A DNA stretch of 64,000 bases from JAENVU01 sp963801105 (GTDB lineage Bacteria > Actinomycetota > Acidimicrobiia > IMCC26256 > JAENVU01): the NCBI GenBank assembly GCA_963801105.1, contig CAWDDH010000003.1, positions 1,178,001-1,242,000 of the forward strand. Reading direction: 5' to 3'. Below the pieces are notes generated by a model, which saw only the letters and a program-made list of their open reading frames with translations, had not been told where the DNA came from and ran no database searches. Positions within the stretch are counted from its first letter, which is position 1; every line of letters begins with the position of its first letter. The position numbers and the translations under genes are program-made. Positions 1 through 9,561 of this stretch are shown here, piece by piece.

Positions 1-418
1 CGCGCTTGCCCGCCGGACGCGCAGCGCCGAGATCACGAGCTTCGCGGGCCTCGGCCAGTACGCGCCCGTGATGGGACTGATGATGTCGATCTTCCTGTTC
101 TCGCTGGCCGGCGTCCCGCCGTTCGCCGGTTGGTTCGCCAAGTTCACGATGTTCCGCGCCGCGCTCGATGCGAACACGCTGGGCGCCACCCTCCTCGGCG
201 CGATCGCCGCAGTGAGCTCGGTGATCGCGTTCTTCTACTACGTACGGGTCGCGCGGGAGATCTGGTTCCACCCCGCCGGAGAGGGTGTCGACACCGCGCC
301 GATCACGACGCCGGTCGCGCTCAACGCCGCCGTCGTGCTGTGCGCGGGTGTCGTGCTCGTCATCGGGGTGTACCCGCAGCTCTTCGCCCGCCTGGGCGAG
401 CTCGCGGCCGGCGGCTGA
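1..418 (+). CDS. nuoN: NADH-quinone oxidoreductase subunit N, C-terminal part
   Basis: This is the 3' end of a membrane gene cut by the window edge; the frame is open from base 2 and ends with TGA at 416-418, giving 138 visible residues. The stretch SLAGVPPFAGWFAKF matches the conserved proton-translocating core of NuoN/antiporter-like subunits of complex I, and two further hydrophobic helices follow. NuoN sits in the membrane arm and helps couple quinone reduction to proton pumping. It is the last gene of most nuo operons, which fits its position here, 10 bases before a complex I assembly-type methyltransferase. NuoN is preferred over NuoM/NuoL because of the terminal position and the short tail after the last helix. 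Confidence 0.88.
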   Translation, partial: ALARRTRSAEITSFAGLGQYAPVMGLMMSIFLFSLAGVPPFAGWFAKFTMFRAALDANTLGATLLGAIAAVSSVIAFFYYVRVAREIWFHPAGEGVDTAPITTPVALNAAVVLCAGVVLVIGVYPQLFARLGELAAGG

Positions 419-428
419 TCCGGCCGCC

Positions 429-1583
429 GTGGTGGACGCGGGTCCCGAGTCGCCCCGGACGCCGATCGTCGAGCACATCCACCGGCTCGGGCCCATGCGG
501 TTCGGCGACTTCGTGGAGCTCGCGCTCTACGGGCCGAGTGGGTTCTTCACCGGCGGAGGTGGCGCGGGACGAGCGGGGAGGGACTTCCTCACCAGCCCCG
601 AGGTCGGACCGCTCTTCGGAGTCTGCGTGGCGCGCGCGCTCGACCGGGAGTGGGAGTGCCGAGGTCGACCGGATCCCTTCGTGGTCGTGGAGGCCGGCGC
701 CGGGAGCGGTCGACTGTGTCGCGAGGTGCTGCGCGCGGAACCGGCGTGTGCACCGGCCCTGCATTACGTGCTGGTCGAACGCAGCCCCGCGCTCCGAGCG
801 CAGCACGCCGAGCACCTCCCGCTCGAGCCGCTCGCGGACGTCCTGGGCCCGACGCGTCCGGGCCCACCCGAGGACCCCGCGGTCCCGGTCGAAGGACTCG
901 GACCGATCGTCAGTGCGCTCGCCGAGCTGCCGGCGCGCCCGATCGACGGCGTCGTGCTCGCGAACGAGCTGCTGGACAACCTGCCCTTCGAGATCGCGGT
1001 CCGGGGCCCCGACGGGTGGTACGAGGTCCGCGTCGGTCTCGAGGGTGCGGACCTCGTCGAGATCCGGGTGCCGGCGTCGCCCGACATCCTGGAGTGGATG
1101 GGTGAGCTCGACGTGGCCGTGGGTACCCGACTGCCGGTCCCCACGCGTGCCGTCGAGTGGATCGTCACCGCCGCGCACGGTGTGCGGCACGGATCGCTGT
1201 GGCTGATCGACTACGCCGCGCCGTGGCTCGAGCTCGCGACGCGTGACGGTGGTTGGCTCCGCACCTACGCCGCGCACCGGCGCGCCGATGGTCCCCTCGC
1301 CGCGCCCGGGTCGTGTGACATCACGGCCGACGTGCCGGTCGAGATGGTCGAACGCGCCGCGCGGCGCGCCGGACTCGCCATGGTGAGCTCCACCCAGGCG
1401 GCGTGGCTGCGCGATCTCGGGATCGACGACCTCGTCGCCGAGGGCGCCGCCCGGTGGGCGGTGGGCGCCGCGAATCCCGACCTGGCCGCGCTCGCGGGGC
1501 GCAGCCGCGGGGTGGAGGCGGCGGCCCTGACGGATCCCGGGGGGCTCGGAGCCCACACGGTCTTCGTCCTCACCACGTCCTGA
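429..1583 (+). CDS. SAM-dependent methyltransferase, MidA/NDUFAF7 family
   Basis: The 384-residue product has a glycine-rich SAM-binding loop, VEAGAGSGR, at about residue 86 and the family signature ANELLDNLPF near residue 177, both typical of the MidA/COG1565 family. Human NDUFAF7 of this family dimethylates an arginine on a complex I subunit and is needed for assembly. Here the gene begins only 10 bases after the stop of nuoN, so it is probably cotranscribed with the nuo operon, and its job can be inferred as complex I maturation. The start is one of two adjacent GTG codons (429 or 432); I chose the first. The substrate is inferred, not shown. Confidence 0.85.
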   Translation: MVDAGPESPRTPIVEHIHRLGPMRFGDFVELALYGPSGFFTGGGGAGRAGRDFLTSPEVGPLFGVCVARALDREWECRGRPDPFVVVEAGAGSGRLCREVLRAEPACAPALHYVLVERSPALRAQHAEHLPLEPLADVLGPTRPGPPEDPAVPVEGLGPIVSALAELPARPIDGVVLANELLDNLPFEIAVRGPDGWYEVRVGLEGADLVEIRVPASPDILEWMGELDVAVGTRLPVPTRAVEWIVTAAHGVRHGSLWLIDYAAPWLELATRDGGWLRTYAAHRRADGPLAAPGSCDITADVPVEMVERAARRAGLAMVSSTQAAWLRDLGIDDLVAEGAARWAVGAANPDLAALAGRSRGVEAAALTDPGGLGAHTVFVLTTS

Positions 1584-1632
1584 CGCCCTCCGGATAGCCT
1601 CCGGATTCCGGTCGCGAGAAGGGGAAACGCGC

Positions 1633-3594
1633 ATGGTGGACGTGACACTCGAGGCACTGCTGGAGGAGGGCCGGACGTTCCCGGCCTCGGCCGAGTTCCG
1701 GTCGCACGCCCTCGTGACCGACGCGGCGATGGCCGAACGGGCCGCCGCGGATCCCGAGGCGTTCTGGGCCGAGCAGGCCCGCGAGCTGCTGGACTGGGAG
1801 ACCGACTTCACCAGCGTCTGCGAGTGGAAGCTGCCCGACGCCCGGTGGTTCGGCGACGGCCGGCTCAACGTCTCGGCCAACTGCCTCGACCGGCACGTCG
1901 AGGCCGGCCACGGCGATCAGGTCGCGATCCTGTGGGAGGGCGAGCCCGGGGACGCGCGCTCGATCACCTACTCCCAGCTGCTCGACGAGGTCGCGCGCAC
2001 TGCGAACGCGCTCAAGCGTCTCGGCGTCCAGAAGGGCGACCGGGTCGCCGTCTACATGGGCATGGTGCCGGAGCTGGCGGTCGCGATGCTCGCGTGCGCC
2101 CGTGTCGGCGCGGCCCACTCGGTGGTCTTCGGCGGGTTCACCGCCGACTCGCTGCGGGATCGCATCAACGACGCCCAGGCCCGGGTCCTGATCACCGCCG
2201 ATGGGTCCTGGCGCCGCGGTGGCATCGTGCCCCTGAAGGAGATCGCCGACGAAGCGCTCGGCGCCACCCCGTCGATCGAGCGGTGTCTCGTGCTGCGCCG
2301 CACCGAGCAGGACGTCGCCATGACCGAGGGGCGCGACGTGTGGTGGCACGACATCGTCCCGACCGAGTCCACGGAGTGCCCGCCCGAGCCGATGGGCGCC
2401 GAGGACCTGCTCTTCATCCTCTACACCAGCGGGACGACCGGTCGTCCGAAGGGCATCATGCACACCACGGGTGGTTATCTCACCCAGGTCGCGTTCACGT
2501 TCAAGTACGTGTTCGACATCCATCCCGAGACCGACGTGTACTGGTGTACGGCCGACTGCGGCTGGGTCACCGGCCACTCCTACATCGTCTACGGACCGCT
2601 CGCGAACCGTGCGACGACCGTCATGTACGAAGGCACGCCCGACCACCCCGGCAAGGACCGGTTCTGGTCGATCGTCGAGCGCTACGGCGTCACCATCCTC
2701 TACACCGCCCCGACGGCGATCCGGACGTTCATGAAGTGGGGGACGGAGTTCCCCGCCGCCCACGACCTGTCGTCGTTGCGGCTGATCGGCTCGGTGGGGG
2801 AGCCGATCAACCCCGAGGCCTGGGTCTGGTACTGGCAGGAGATCGGTGGTGGTCGCTGTCCCGTGGTCGACACGTGGTGGCAGACCGAGACCGGCGCCAT
2901 CATGATCAGCCCCCTCCCAGGCGCGACGGTGGCCAAGCCCGGCAGCGCGACGTTCCCGTTGCCGGGGATCGGAGCCGAGATCGTGAGCGACGAGGGCGAG
3001 CCGGTGGGGATCCCCGGTGGTGGGTACCTGACGCTCACCCGGCCGTGGCCGGCGATGCTGCGCGGCATCTGGGGCGACCCCGACCGCTACCGCGAGACGT
3101 ACTGGTCACGCTTCGAGGGGCGGTACTTCGCCGGCGACGGCGCGAAGCGCGACGCCGACGGCTACTACTGGCTGCTCGGGCGCGTGGACGACATCATGCT
3201 CGTCGCCGGGCACAACATCTCCACCACCGAGGTGGAGTCCGCGCTCGTCTCCCACCCGGCCGTGGCCGAGGCCGCGGTCGTCGGCAAGACCGACGAGACC
3301 ACCGGCCAGGCCGTCGCGTCCTTCGTGACCCTGCGGGCCGGGAACGAGGCCACGGACGCGCTCGTCATCGAGTTGCGGGACCACGTCGCGCACGCGATCG
3401 GTCCGATCGCGAAGCCGAAGTCGATCCTCTTCACCGAGGACCTTCCCAAGACGCGCTCCGGCAAGATCATGCGGCGGCTTCTCCGAGACGTCGCCGAGGA
3501 CCACGCGCTGGGGGACGTCACGACGCTGGCGGACCCGGCCGTGGTCGACGGCATCAAGGCCCGGTACCTCGCCACGGCGCCGGAAGAGGACTGA
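1633..3594 (+). CDS. acsA: Acetyl-CoA synthetase (AMP-forming)
   Basis: The 653-residue protein is full length for acetate-CoA ligase, which makes acetyl-CoA from acetate, ATP and CoA through an acetyl-AMP intermediate. The ATP-binding loop YTSGTTGRPKG lies near residue 263, the acetate-pocket motif WWQTETG near 413, and the C-terminal PKTRSGKIMRR near 605 carries the lysine that is acetylated to switch the enzyme off in many bacteria. The ATG at 1633 follows an AG-rich ribosome site (GAGAAGGGG) and stands 49 bases after the methyltransferase gene. The next gene starts just 2 bases after the stop, suggesting cotranscription. Confidence 0.95.
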   Translation: MVDVTLEALLEEGRTFPASAEFRSHALVTDAAMAERAAADPEAFWAEQARELLDWETDFTSVCEWKLPDARWFGDGRLNVSANCLDRHVEAGHGDQVAILWEGEPGDARSITYSQLLDEVARTANALKRLGVQKGDRVAVYMGMVPELAVAMLACARVGAAHSVVFGGFTADSLRDRINDAQARVLITADGSWRRGGIVPLKEIADEALGATPSIERCLVLRRTEQDVAMTEGRDVWWHDIVPTESTECPPEPMGAEDLLFILYTSGTTGRPKGIMHTTGGYLTQVAFTFKYVFDIHPETDVYWCTADCGWVTGHSYIVYGPLANRATTVMYEGTPDHPGKDRFWSIVERYGVTILYTAPTAIRTFMKWGTEFPAAHDLSSLRLIGSVGEPINPEAWVWYWQEIGGGRCPVVDTWWQTETGAIMISPLPGATVAKPGSATFPLPGIGAEIVSDEGEPVGIPGGGYLTLTRPWPAMLRGIWGDPDRYRETYWSRFEGRYFAGDGAKRDADGYYWLLGRVDDIMLVAGHNISTTEVESALVSHPAVAEAAVVGKTDETTGQAVASFVTLRAGNEATDALVIELRDHVAHAIGPIAKPKSILFTEDLPKTRSGKIMRRLLRDVAEDHALGDVTTLADPAVVDGIKARYLATAPEED

Positions 3595-3596
3595 TC

Positions 3597-4095
3597 TTGG
3601 CCCGCCACTTCGTGGCCCCCGAGCACTGGACCTGGCGGGACGGGCCGGTCGATCCCGGCCCCGCCGTCGTCGTCGACATCGACGGCGTGCTCTCCGAGGC
3701 CGCGACCCGTCAGCACTACCTCGAGGCCCCGCGCCGGGACTGGCGCGCGTTCTTCGACGCGTGCGGTGAGGACCCGGTGATCGAGGAGGTCCGCGTGATG
3801 CTGGACCTGCTCGACCGCGGGATCCAGGTGATCCTGCTCACCGCGCGGCCCGCAGCGCGTGCACGAGCTCACCGAGGCGTGGCTGCGCCGCTACCACATC
3901 CGGTGGGAGCTGCTCATCATGCGCCCCTGGGGTGACTACGAGCTGTCGCGCGACTTCAAGCAGCTCTCCCTGTGGGACCTGCGCCAGTACGGCTTCGACG
4001 TCCTGCTCGGCATCGAGGACGACCGCCGCAACGTCGAGATGCTGCGGGCCGAAGGGGTACCGACCCTCTACCGCCACTCCGGCTACTACGACTAG
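3597..4095 (+). pseudogene. HAD-superfamily phosphatase, PNKP-like, frameshifted
   Basis: Two frames together encode one HAD-type protein. The first runs from a TTG at 3597 and contains VVVDIDGVL (the DxD nucleophile motif) and LLTARP (motif II); the second takes over near 3850 and contains MRPWGDY and GIEDDRRNVEM (motifs III and IV). The order matches the 3'-phosphatase domain of T4-type polynucleotide kinases. Removing one C from the CCC run at 3849-3851 restores a continuous 165-residue protein. The lesion may be a sequencing error or a real inactivation. The substrate is unknown; a nucleic-acid or nucleotide phosphate is possible from the family. It follows acsA by 2 bases. Confidence 0.75.
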
Positions 4096-4116
4096 CGGGT
4101 CGGCGGCGGGTCGCGC

Positions 4117-4193
4117 CGGCGCATCGCCATTCGCTCGGACATGCGCCCGCTGCACTCGCGAACTCGCTCGGTGGCGACACGTCGGCGCCGCCG
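4117..4193. repeat. Palindromic intergenic repeat, copy 1
   Basis: Between the convergent ends of the HAD gene and the MMPL gene lies a copy of an element also seen at 25515-25581. The shared core (here 4131-4174) starts TCGCTCGGACATGCGC and ends with a CTCGCGAACTCGCT segment followed by GGTGG. Flanking arms TCGCCA (4124-4129) and TGGCGA (4172-4177) pair, whereas the other copy uses a different, longer pair of arms. This looks like a REP-like element, possibly serving as a bidirectional terminator here. Confidence 0.55.
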
Positions 4194-4235
4194 CAACGTT
4201 GCGCGCCCGCGATGCGTCGACCCCGTCCGCGACGG

Positions 4236-6389
4236 TCAGTCCGTGGCGTCAGAGGGGGTCGGTGATGGATGAGAAGCGCGGCGGCCGGGCCACCACATGT
4301 GGTCGCCGCCGAGGCGCATCACGGCGGGGAGCGCGGTCATGCGGGTGACGAGCGCGTCGATCAGAATCGCGACCGTCATCCCGAATCCGAACTGCTTGAC
4401 CGGTGCCCCTGGCTGGAAGACGTAGGACACGAACACGAAGATCATGATGAACGCCGCCGCGATCACGATGTGGCCGCCTTCGGCCAGCCCACGTCGCACC
4501 GCCTCGGGCGCGCCGTAGGTCTCGCGCTCTTCCCGCATCCTCGAGACCAGGTACACCTCGTAGTCGTTCGAGAGTCCGAACAGCACGGCGAAGAAGACCG
4601 GTGCGAGCAGCGACAGGATCGGGATGTCGGCGGGGATGCCGATCCAACTTCGGCCCCAGCCGAACGTGAGGAACGCGACCAGCACCCCGTAGGTCGCGAG
4701 GATCGTGACGATGTTGAAGATCGCGGCCTTGATCGGGATCCACACCGAGCGGAACACGCTCCCGAGGATGACCAGGGCGACGAGCACCACGAGCGCGATG
4801 AACAGCGGCAGTCGCTGGGCGATCCGGTCGTCGAGGTCGACGAAGACGGCGTTGCGTCCGGTGACGAGCGCGGTCAGGGGGGTGCCGGCGGTGGCCTGGG
4901 GCAGGGTGTCGTCGCGCAGGTGCGTCACCAGGCTCGCGGTCGCGCCCGACTGCGCGCCGGACGCGGGGATGACCTGGAGCACCGCGGTCGACCCCGACGG
5001 GTTGAGCTGGGGCGGGGTGACGGCGGCGACGTCGGGAGCCTGCTGCAGGTCCTGGAACAGCGCCGTGAGTTGGGCCTGGACGCCCGCGTCCCCGGCCGGG
5101 ATCTCGACGACGATGAGGAACGGATCGGTCGACCCGGCCCCGAAGGCCTGGGTCTGGACGTCCCACGCCCGGTACTGGGTCGAGTCGGTCGGGAACAGTG
5201 AGTTGTCGAGCGGCCCGAGCCGCAGATCCCCCCTGAACACCGGGATCGCGAGTACCAGGAGGACGACCATGGCGGCGGTGAGCATGAACGGTGCGGTGCG
5301 GTCGACCAGTGCCGCCCACCGTCCCATGCGCGTGCGTTCGGGGTTCGACACGGCTTCACGCGCCCAGGGCACTCGGGCCGACGCGAGCCGCGGCCCGACG
5401 ATGCCCACGATCGCGGGCAGCAGCGTGAGTGCGGCGAGCACCACCGCGGCGACGACCAGGACGACCACGTACGCGATCGCCGTGACCGACGGGACCTGGA
5501 ACACGAGGAGCGCCACGAGTGCGACGACGACGGTCGCCCCCGCGGTGAGCACAGCGTGTCCGATGGTGCCCAGCGCGCGGCCGGAGGCGACTTCGGGCGA
5601 CGCGCCGGCCTCGATGTGGTCCTTGGTCCGGCTGATCACGAAGAGGCCGTAGTCGATCCCGACCCCGAGCCCGATCATGACCGCCGTGGTCTCCGAGATC
5701 GTGGGCACGTCGATGAAGTTCTCGAGGATCCGGACCAGCCCGACGCCGAGCCCGACTCCCACGAGCGCGCCGACCACCGGCCAGGCGAAGGACCACCACG
5801 TCGACAGCGCGACGAGGAGGATGAGCAGGGCGATGATCAGGCCGTAGAGCACGAGCACCGGCTTGACGTCGATCGGTTGCGAGCCGGGGAGCGAGCCGCC
5901 GAGCTCGATCTGCAGGCCCGGCGTGCGGTACTTCGCGACCGATGCCGAGAGCGCGTCGAACGCAGCCTGACCGTTGTCGGGGAGGTCCTGGAAGGGTTGC
6001 GCGTACGCGACGTTCACGAGCGCGGTCGCACCGGTCTTGGCGAGCAGCGCGGGATTCGAGAACGGCCCGGTCACCGATTCGACGCCGTTCAGGCCACGGA
6101 GGGCCGTGATGCTGTTCTCGAGCGCGAGCCGCAGGGTGGGGTCGGTCGTCAGGTTCGTGCCGTCGGGGCTGTGGTACACGACGGTCGCGCTGGTGCCGGC
6201 CGCCGCAGGGAAGTTCTGGCCGAGCAGGTCCAGTGCCTCCTGGGACGACGCGCCCGGCAGGGTGAAGTTGTTGTTCGGCTTCGCGCCGAGCCCGATGCCG
6301 ATCGCCCAGACCGCGACGAGAACCACGAGCCAGGCGCCGCAGACCCACCAGTGCCGGCGAGCTGCGAACTCGCCCCAACGCTGCAGCAT
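4236..6389 (-). CDS. MMPL/RND-family membrane transporter
   Basis: The 717-residue protein has the RND layout: one helix, a large extracytoplasmic domain (about 35-190), five helices, then the same pattern again. Each half carries the acidic-tyrosine pair used for proton relay in MmpL proteins: GVGIDYGLF near residue 241 and LSNDYEVYL near 606. The ATG at 6389 was chosen because an AAAGGAAG ribosome site stands just upstream and the first helix begins a few residues in; a longer frame extends upstream without signal. MMPL proteins export lipids or small hydrophobic molecules; the substrate here is unknown. It follows ppgK on the same strand with a 115-base gap. Confidence 0.88.
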   Translation of the reverse strand: MLQRWGEFAARRHWWVCGAWLVVLVAVWAIGIGLGAKPNNNFTLPGASSQEALDLLGQNFPAAAGTSATVVYHSPDGTNLTTDPTLRLALENSITALRGLNGVESVTGPFSNPALLAKTGATALVNVAYAQPFQDLPDNGQAAFDALSASVAKYRTPGLQIELGGSLPGSQPIDVKPVLVLYGLIIALLILLVALSTWWSFAWPVVGALVGVGLGVGLVRILENFIDVPTISETTAVMIGLGVGIDYGLFVISRTKDHIEAGASPEVASGRALGTIGHAVLTAGATVVVALVALLVFQVPSVTAIAYVVVLVVAAVVLAALTLLPAIVGIVGPRLASARVPWAREAVSNPERTRMGRWAALVDRTAPFMLTAAMVVLLVLAIPVFRGDLRLGPLDNSLFPTDSTQYRAWDVQTQAFGAGSTDPFLIVVEIPAGDAGVQAQLTALFQDLQQAPDVAAVTPPQLNPSGSTAVLQVIPASGAQSGATASLVTHLRDDTLPQATAGTPLTALVTGRNAVFVDLDDRIAQRLPLFIALVVLVALVILGSVFRSVWIPIKAAIFNIVTILATYGVLVAFLTFGWGRSWIGIPADIPILSLLAPVFFAVLFGLSNDYEVYLVSRMREERETYGAPEAVRRGLAEGGHIVIAAAFIMIFVFVSYVFQPGAPVKQFGFGMTVAILIDALVTRMTALPAVMRLGGDHMWWPGRRASHPSPTPSDATD

Positions 6390-6504
6390 CCCCGCACCTT
6401 CCTTTCGCGCCGGGGCGGCGGCTAGCACACGAACCGCCGGGGAGTCACTCCCTGATTCTGGCGGCTCCGCGCGCGGCCTGAGCGGATTCTCCGAACGCGG
6501 ATGA

Positions 6505-7260
6505 TCACGCCGTTCCTCCGGCGGCGACCCCGAGCGCGGCACCGACGATGCCGGCGTCGTTGTGGAGCTCCGCCGCGACGACCTCGGTGCGGATCTCGAT
6601 CCGGGGCAGGAACTTCTCGGCCTTCTTGCTCACGCCTCCGCCGATGATGATGAGCTCGGGCCAGAGGAGTGCCTCGACGAGCTCCAGATAGCGCTGCAGG
6701 CGGTGGGCCCAGTGCTTCCACGACAGGTCCTCGCGTTCGCGCACGGAGTCGGCGGCCCAGTCCTCCGCGGCGCCGCCCTCGAGGGGGAGGTGCCCGAGCT
6801 CGGTGTTGGCGACGAGCACCCCGCCCGCGAAGACCGCGCTGCCGATCCCGGTCCCGAGGGTCACCATCACGACGGTCCCGGTGCGGCCCCGGCCGGCGCC
6901 GAAGCGGACCTCGGCCATCCCCGCGGCGTCGGCGTCGTTCAGGACCGCGACCTCGTGCCCGATGGCCCGGCCGAACAGCTCGACGGCGTCGACGCCGACC
7001 CAGGCCTCGTCGATGTTGGCCGCCGTCCGGACCACGCCGTCGCGCACGACCGCGGGGATCGTGAGGCCGGTTGGTCCCGCGACACCGAGATCGGCGAGCA
7101 CCTGGCCGACGGCGTCGGCGACGCGTTCGGGGGTCGCGGGGCTCGGGGTCAGGACCCGGACGCGGTCCTCGGTCAACGTCCCCTGCTGGACGTCGACCGG
7201 TGCTCCCTTGATCCCCGTGCCGCCGATGTCGACGCCGATCGGGTGCGGTGTGTGCTGCAT
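6505..7260 (-). CDS. ppgK: Polyphosphate glucokinase (ROK family)
   Basis: The 251-residue protein opens with the ROK phosphate-binding motif GVDIGGTGIKG and has the second motif LGTGIGSAVF and the sugar-contact motif ELGHLPL. The short length and overall pattern match the strictly polyphosphate/ATP-dependent glucokinase found in actinobacteria, which phosphorylates glucose in the cytoplasm. The ATG at 7260 is preceded by a perfect GGAGG site. It lies 24 bases after the antiporter gene on the same strand, so they may be cotranscribed. The polyphosphate donor preference is inferred from the family. Confidence 0.88.
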   Translation of the reverse strand: MQHTPHPIGVDIGGTGIKGAPVDVQQGTLTEDRVRVLTPSPATPERVADAVGQVLADLGVAGPTGLTIPAVVRDGVVRTAANIDEAWVGVDAVELFGRAIGHEVAVLNDADAAGMAEVRFGAGRGRTGTVVMVTLGTGIGSAVFAGGVLVANTELGHLPLEGGAAEDWAADSVREREDLSWKHWAHRLQRYLELVEALLWPELIIIGGGVSKKAEKFLPRIEIRTEVVAAELHNDAGIVGAALGVAAGGTA

Positions 7261-7284
7261 CGGTGTGTCCTCCGGACCCGGAGA

Positions 7285-8535
7285 TTACGGCTCCATCGAC
7301 GTGGGTGGAGCCACCGGGTCGTCGGGACCGGTCGCCGGACCCTCGGCTTCGAGCCGGAGCATCCGCTTGGCCGGGACCGCGAGCAACCCCGACAGCGTGA
7401 CGGTGCCCACGATGACGAGGAAGGTCACGGGGACCAGGACGCGCGCGCCGTCGACCCCGGCTTCCTGCAGCGGGACGGCGAAGGTCGCGGCGGTCGACGC
7501 CGCCACGATGCCGCGCGGGTCCATCAAGCCGATGAACACGCGCTCCTCGCGCGAGAGGTCCGTACCCACCGTCGCGGCCATCGTGACGAGCGGGCGGACG
7601 ACGAGGACGAGCACCGCGAGCAGTGCGAGGCTCGGCCACAGCACGCTGCGGAGCTCGTTCCCCGTGACGGTCGCCGAGATCGAGATGAACAGCAGCCCGA
7701 TGATCAGCTCGACGAGCGTGCGGAAGAACGGCGGGTCTTCGGGGGAGCGCAGCGTCGAGACGTTCGCGACGGCGATCCCCATCGTGATCGCGGCGATGAG
7801 CCCGGTGTCGTCGCGCACCGCGTTGGACGCAGCGGCGACCGCGACGACGAGCGCGATCGTCACCTCTGTCGCGAGGACGCCGCTGACGTGGACGCGCTCG
7901 ATGAGGAGCCACAGGAGCACCGTGCCGACGATGCCGGCGGCGACGCCGATCCCGAGGCTGGCGCCGAACTGCAGGACCTCGCGTCCGGGTCGGAGCCCGA
8001 CGCCGTGGCTCAGCGCCTGGAACGTGACTGCGCCGAGGATGGCGCCGATCGGGTCGATGGTCGTGCTCTCCCATTCGAGGATCGCGGTGAGCCGGCGACC
8101 GGGCCGGGAGAGACGGAGGAGTGGCGCCACGACCGTCGGGCCCGAGACCACGAGGACCGCCCCGAGCATCACCGCCGTGCCGGTGGAGACGGGCAGGAGC
8201 AGTCGGGCGGCCAGCGCCGCGCCGACCCACGTGATCGCCACGCCGCGGAACACCAGGCGACGGACGACCCGCTGGCTGTGGCCCTCGAGGTCCCGCACGC
8301 GCAGGTGGAGCCCGCCCTCGAACAGGATGACGGCGACCGCGAGGCTCACCATGGGCGTGAACGCGTCGCCGAAGAGCGCCGTGGGGTCGACGGTGCGCGT
8401 GAACCGCCCGGCGGCGAAGCCGACCGGGAGCAGGAGCACGATGGCGGGCAGGCGCATCCGGTCCGCCGCCACCTGGCATCCGACGGCGAGGGCGAGGAGC
8501 AGCCCGAGCCCGACGAAGATCTCCGACTCGGTCAT
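7285..8535 (-). CDS. Cation/proton antiporter, CPA1/NhaP-like
   Basis: The 416-residue protein is almost entirely hydrophobic, with about twelve predicted helices, and contains the family signature ESTTIDPIGAILG in the middle, whose acidic residues form the ion site in NhaP-type sodium or potassium/proton antiporters. There is no cytoplasmic RCK/TrkA domain after the last helix, only a short tail. The ATG at 8535 begins directly before the first helix. It is divergent from htpX (132 bases apart) and precedes ppgK. Transported ion cannot be told from sequence alone. Confidence 0.85.
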   Translation of the reverse strand: MTESEIFVGLGLLLALAVGCQVAADRMRLPAIVLLLPVGFAAGRFTRTVDPTALFGDAFTPMVSLAVAVILFEGGLHLRVRDLEGHSQRVVRRLVFRGVAITWVGAALAARLLLPVSTGTAVMLGAVLVVSGPTVVAPLLRLSRPGRRLTAILEWESTTIDPIGAILGAVTFQALSHGVGLRPGREVLQFGASLGIGVAAGIVGTVLLWLLIERVHVSGVLATEVTIALVVAVAAASNAVRDDTGLIAAITMGIAVANVSTLRSPEDPPFFRTLVELIIGLLFISISATVTGNELRSVLWPSLALLAVLVLVVRPLVTMAATVGTDLSREERVFIGLMDPRGIVAASTAATFAVPLQEAGVDGARVLVPVTFLVIVGTVTLSGLLAVPAKRMLRLEAEGPATGPDDPVAPPTSMEP

Positions 8536-8667
8536 CGGTCGCGCCGCGACGACGGGATGGTTCCTGGCATCGGGAGAAGTTGCCACCGCGGTTCTCGGGG
8601 TGCAACCGGCGGGGCGACCGCCCCCGCCCGGGGAACGCGGCCGGGCCCCGGTACGTTCTCTTTGATC

Positions 8668-9513
8668 ATGAGTCGGAACACGATCAAGACCTACGTCCTC
8701 CTCGCCGCCTTCGGCGGGCTGCTCATGGCGATCGGGTCCTTCTGGGGCCCGACCGGCCTGTTCATCGGGCTCGCCCTCGGGCTCGTGATGGTGGGCGGCT
8801 CGTACTGGTTCAGCGACAAGCTCGCGGTCGCGTCGGCCAAGGCCCAGCCGGTCTCCGAGCAGGAGGCGCCCGAGCTCTACGCCATCGTGGCGGACCTCGC
8901 CCGGCGCGCCGGCGAGCCGATGCCGCGCGTCTATCTCTCCCCCGAGCCCCAACCCAACGCCTTCGCGACTGGTCGCAACCCCTCGAACGCGGTCGTCTGT
9001 GTGACCCGGGGTCTCCTGCAGGTCCTCGACACCGAGCAGGTGCGTGGCGTCCTCGCCCACGAGATGAGCCACGTGAGGAACCGCGACATCCTGATCGGCT
9101 CGGTCGCGGCCGCCCTCGCCATGGCGATCACGCTGATCGCACGCCTGGCGATGTGGGGCGCCATGTTCGGCGGTGGCGGCGGTGACCGCGACAACGGCAA
9201 CGTCGTCGGCGCACTCCTCCTCGCACTCCTCGCGCCTCTCGCCGCCGCGGTGATCCAGATGGCGATCAGCCGGTCGCGCGAGTACGAGGCCGACCGCTCG
9301 GCCGCGCTGCTCCTCGGTACGGGTGAGCCCCTCGCGCAGGCCCTCGAGAAGATCGATGCCTACGCGAAGCGGGTCCCGATGCAGGTCGCGCCGGCCCAGG
9401 CGACGGCCTACATCGTGAATCCGCTCACCGGTCGTCGGGTGCAGTTCGCGAACCTGTTCTCGACGCACCCGCCCACCGCGGACCGGATCGCGCGCCTGCG
9501 TCACACCGCCTGA
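8668..9513 (+). CDS. htpX: Membrane zinc metalloprotease HtpX
   Basis: The 281-residue protein has two N-terminal helices, the zinc motif HEMSH near residue 131, another pair of helices, and the third zinc ligand in SREYEADR near residue 204, all in the order of family M48B HtpX. HtpX degrades misfolded inner-membrane proteins. The ATG at 8668 was chosen because the first helix starts right after it. A TACGTT hexamer at 8652-8657 stands 10 bases before the ATG, so the transcript may have almost no leader. Confidence 0.92.
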   Translation: MSRNTIKTYVLLAAFGGLLMAIGSFWGPTGLFIGLALGLVMVGGSYWFSDKLAVASAKAQPVSEQEAPELYAIVADLARRAGEPMPRVYLSPEPQPNAFATGRNPSNAVVCVTRGLLQVLDTEQVRGVLAHEMSHVRNRDILIGSVAAALAMAITLIARLAMWGAMFGGGGGDRDNGNVVGALLLALLAPLAAAVIQMAISRSREYEADRSAALLLGTGEPLAQALEKIDAYAKRVPMQVAPAQATAYIVNPLTGRRVQFANLFSTHPPTADRIARLRHTA

Positions 9514-9561
9514 TCGGGCCGGATTCCGGGCGTCGTTCTCGCCGGCGAACCCCTCCGCGAG

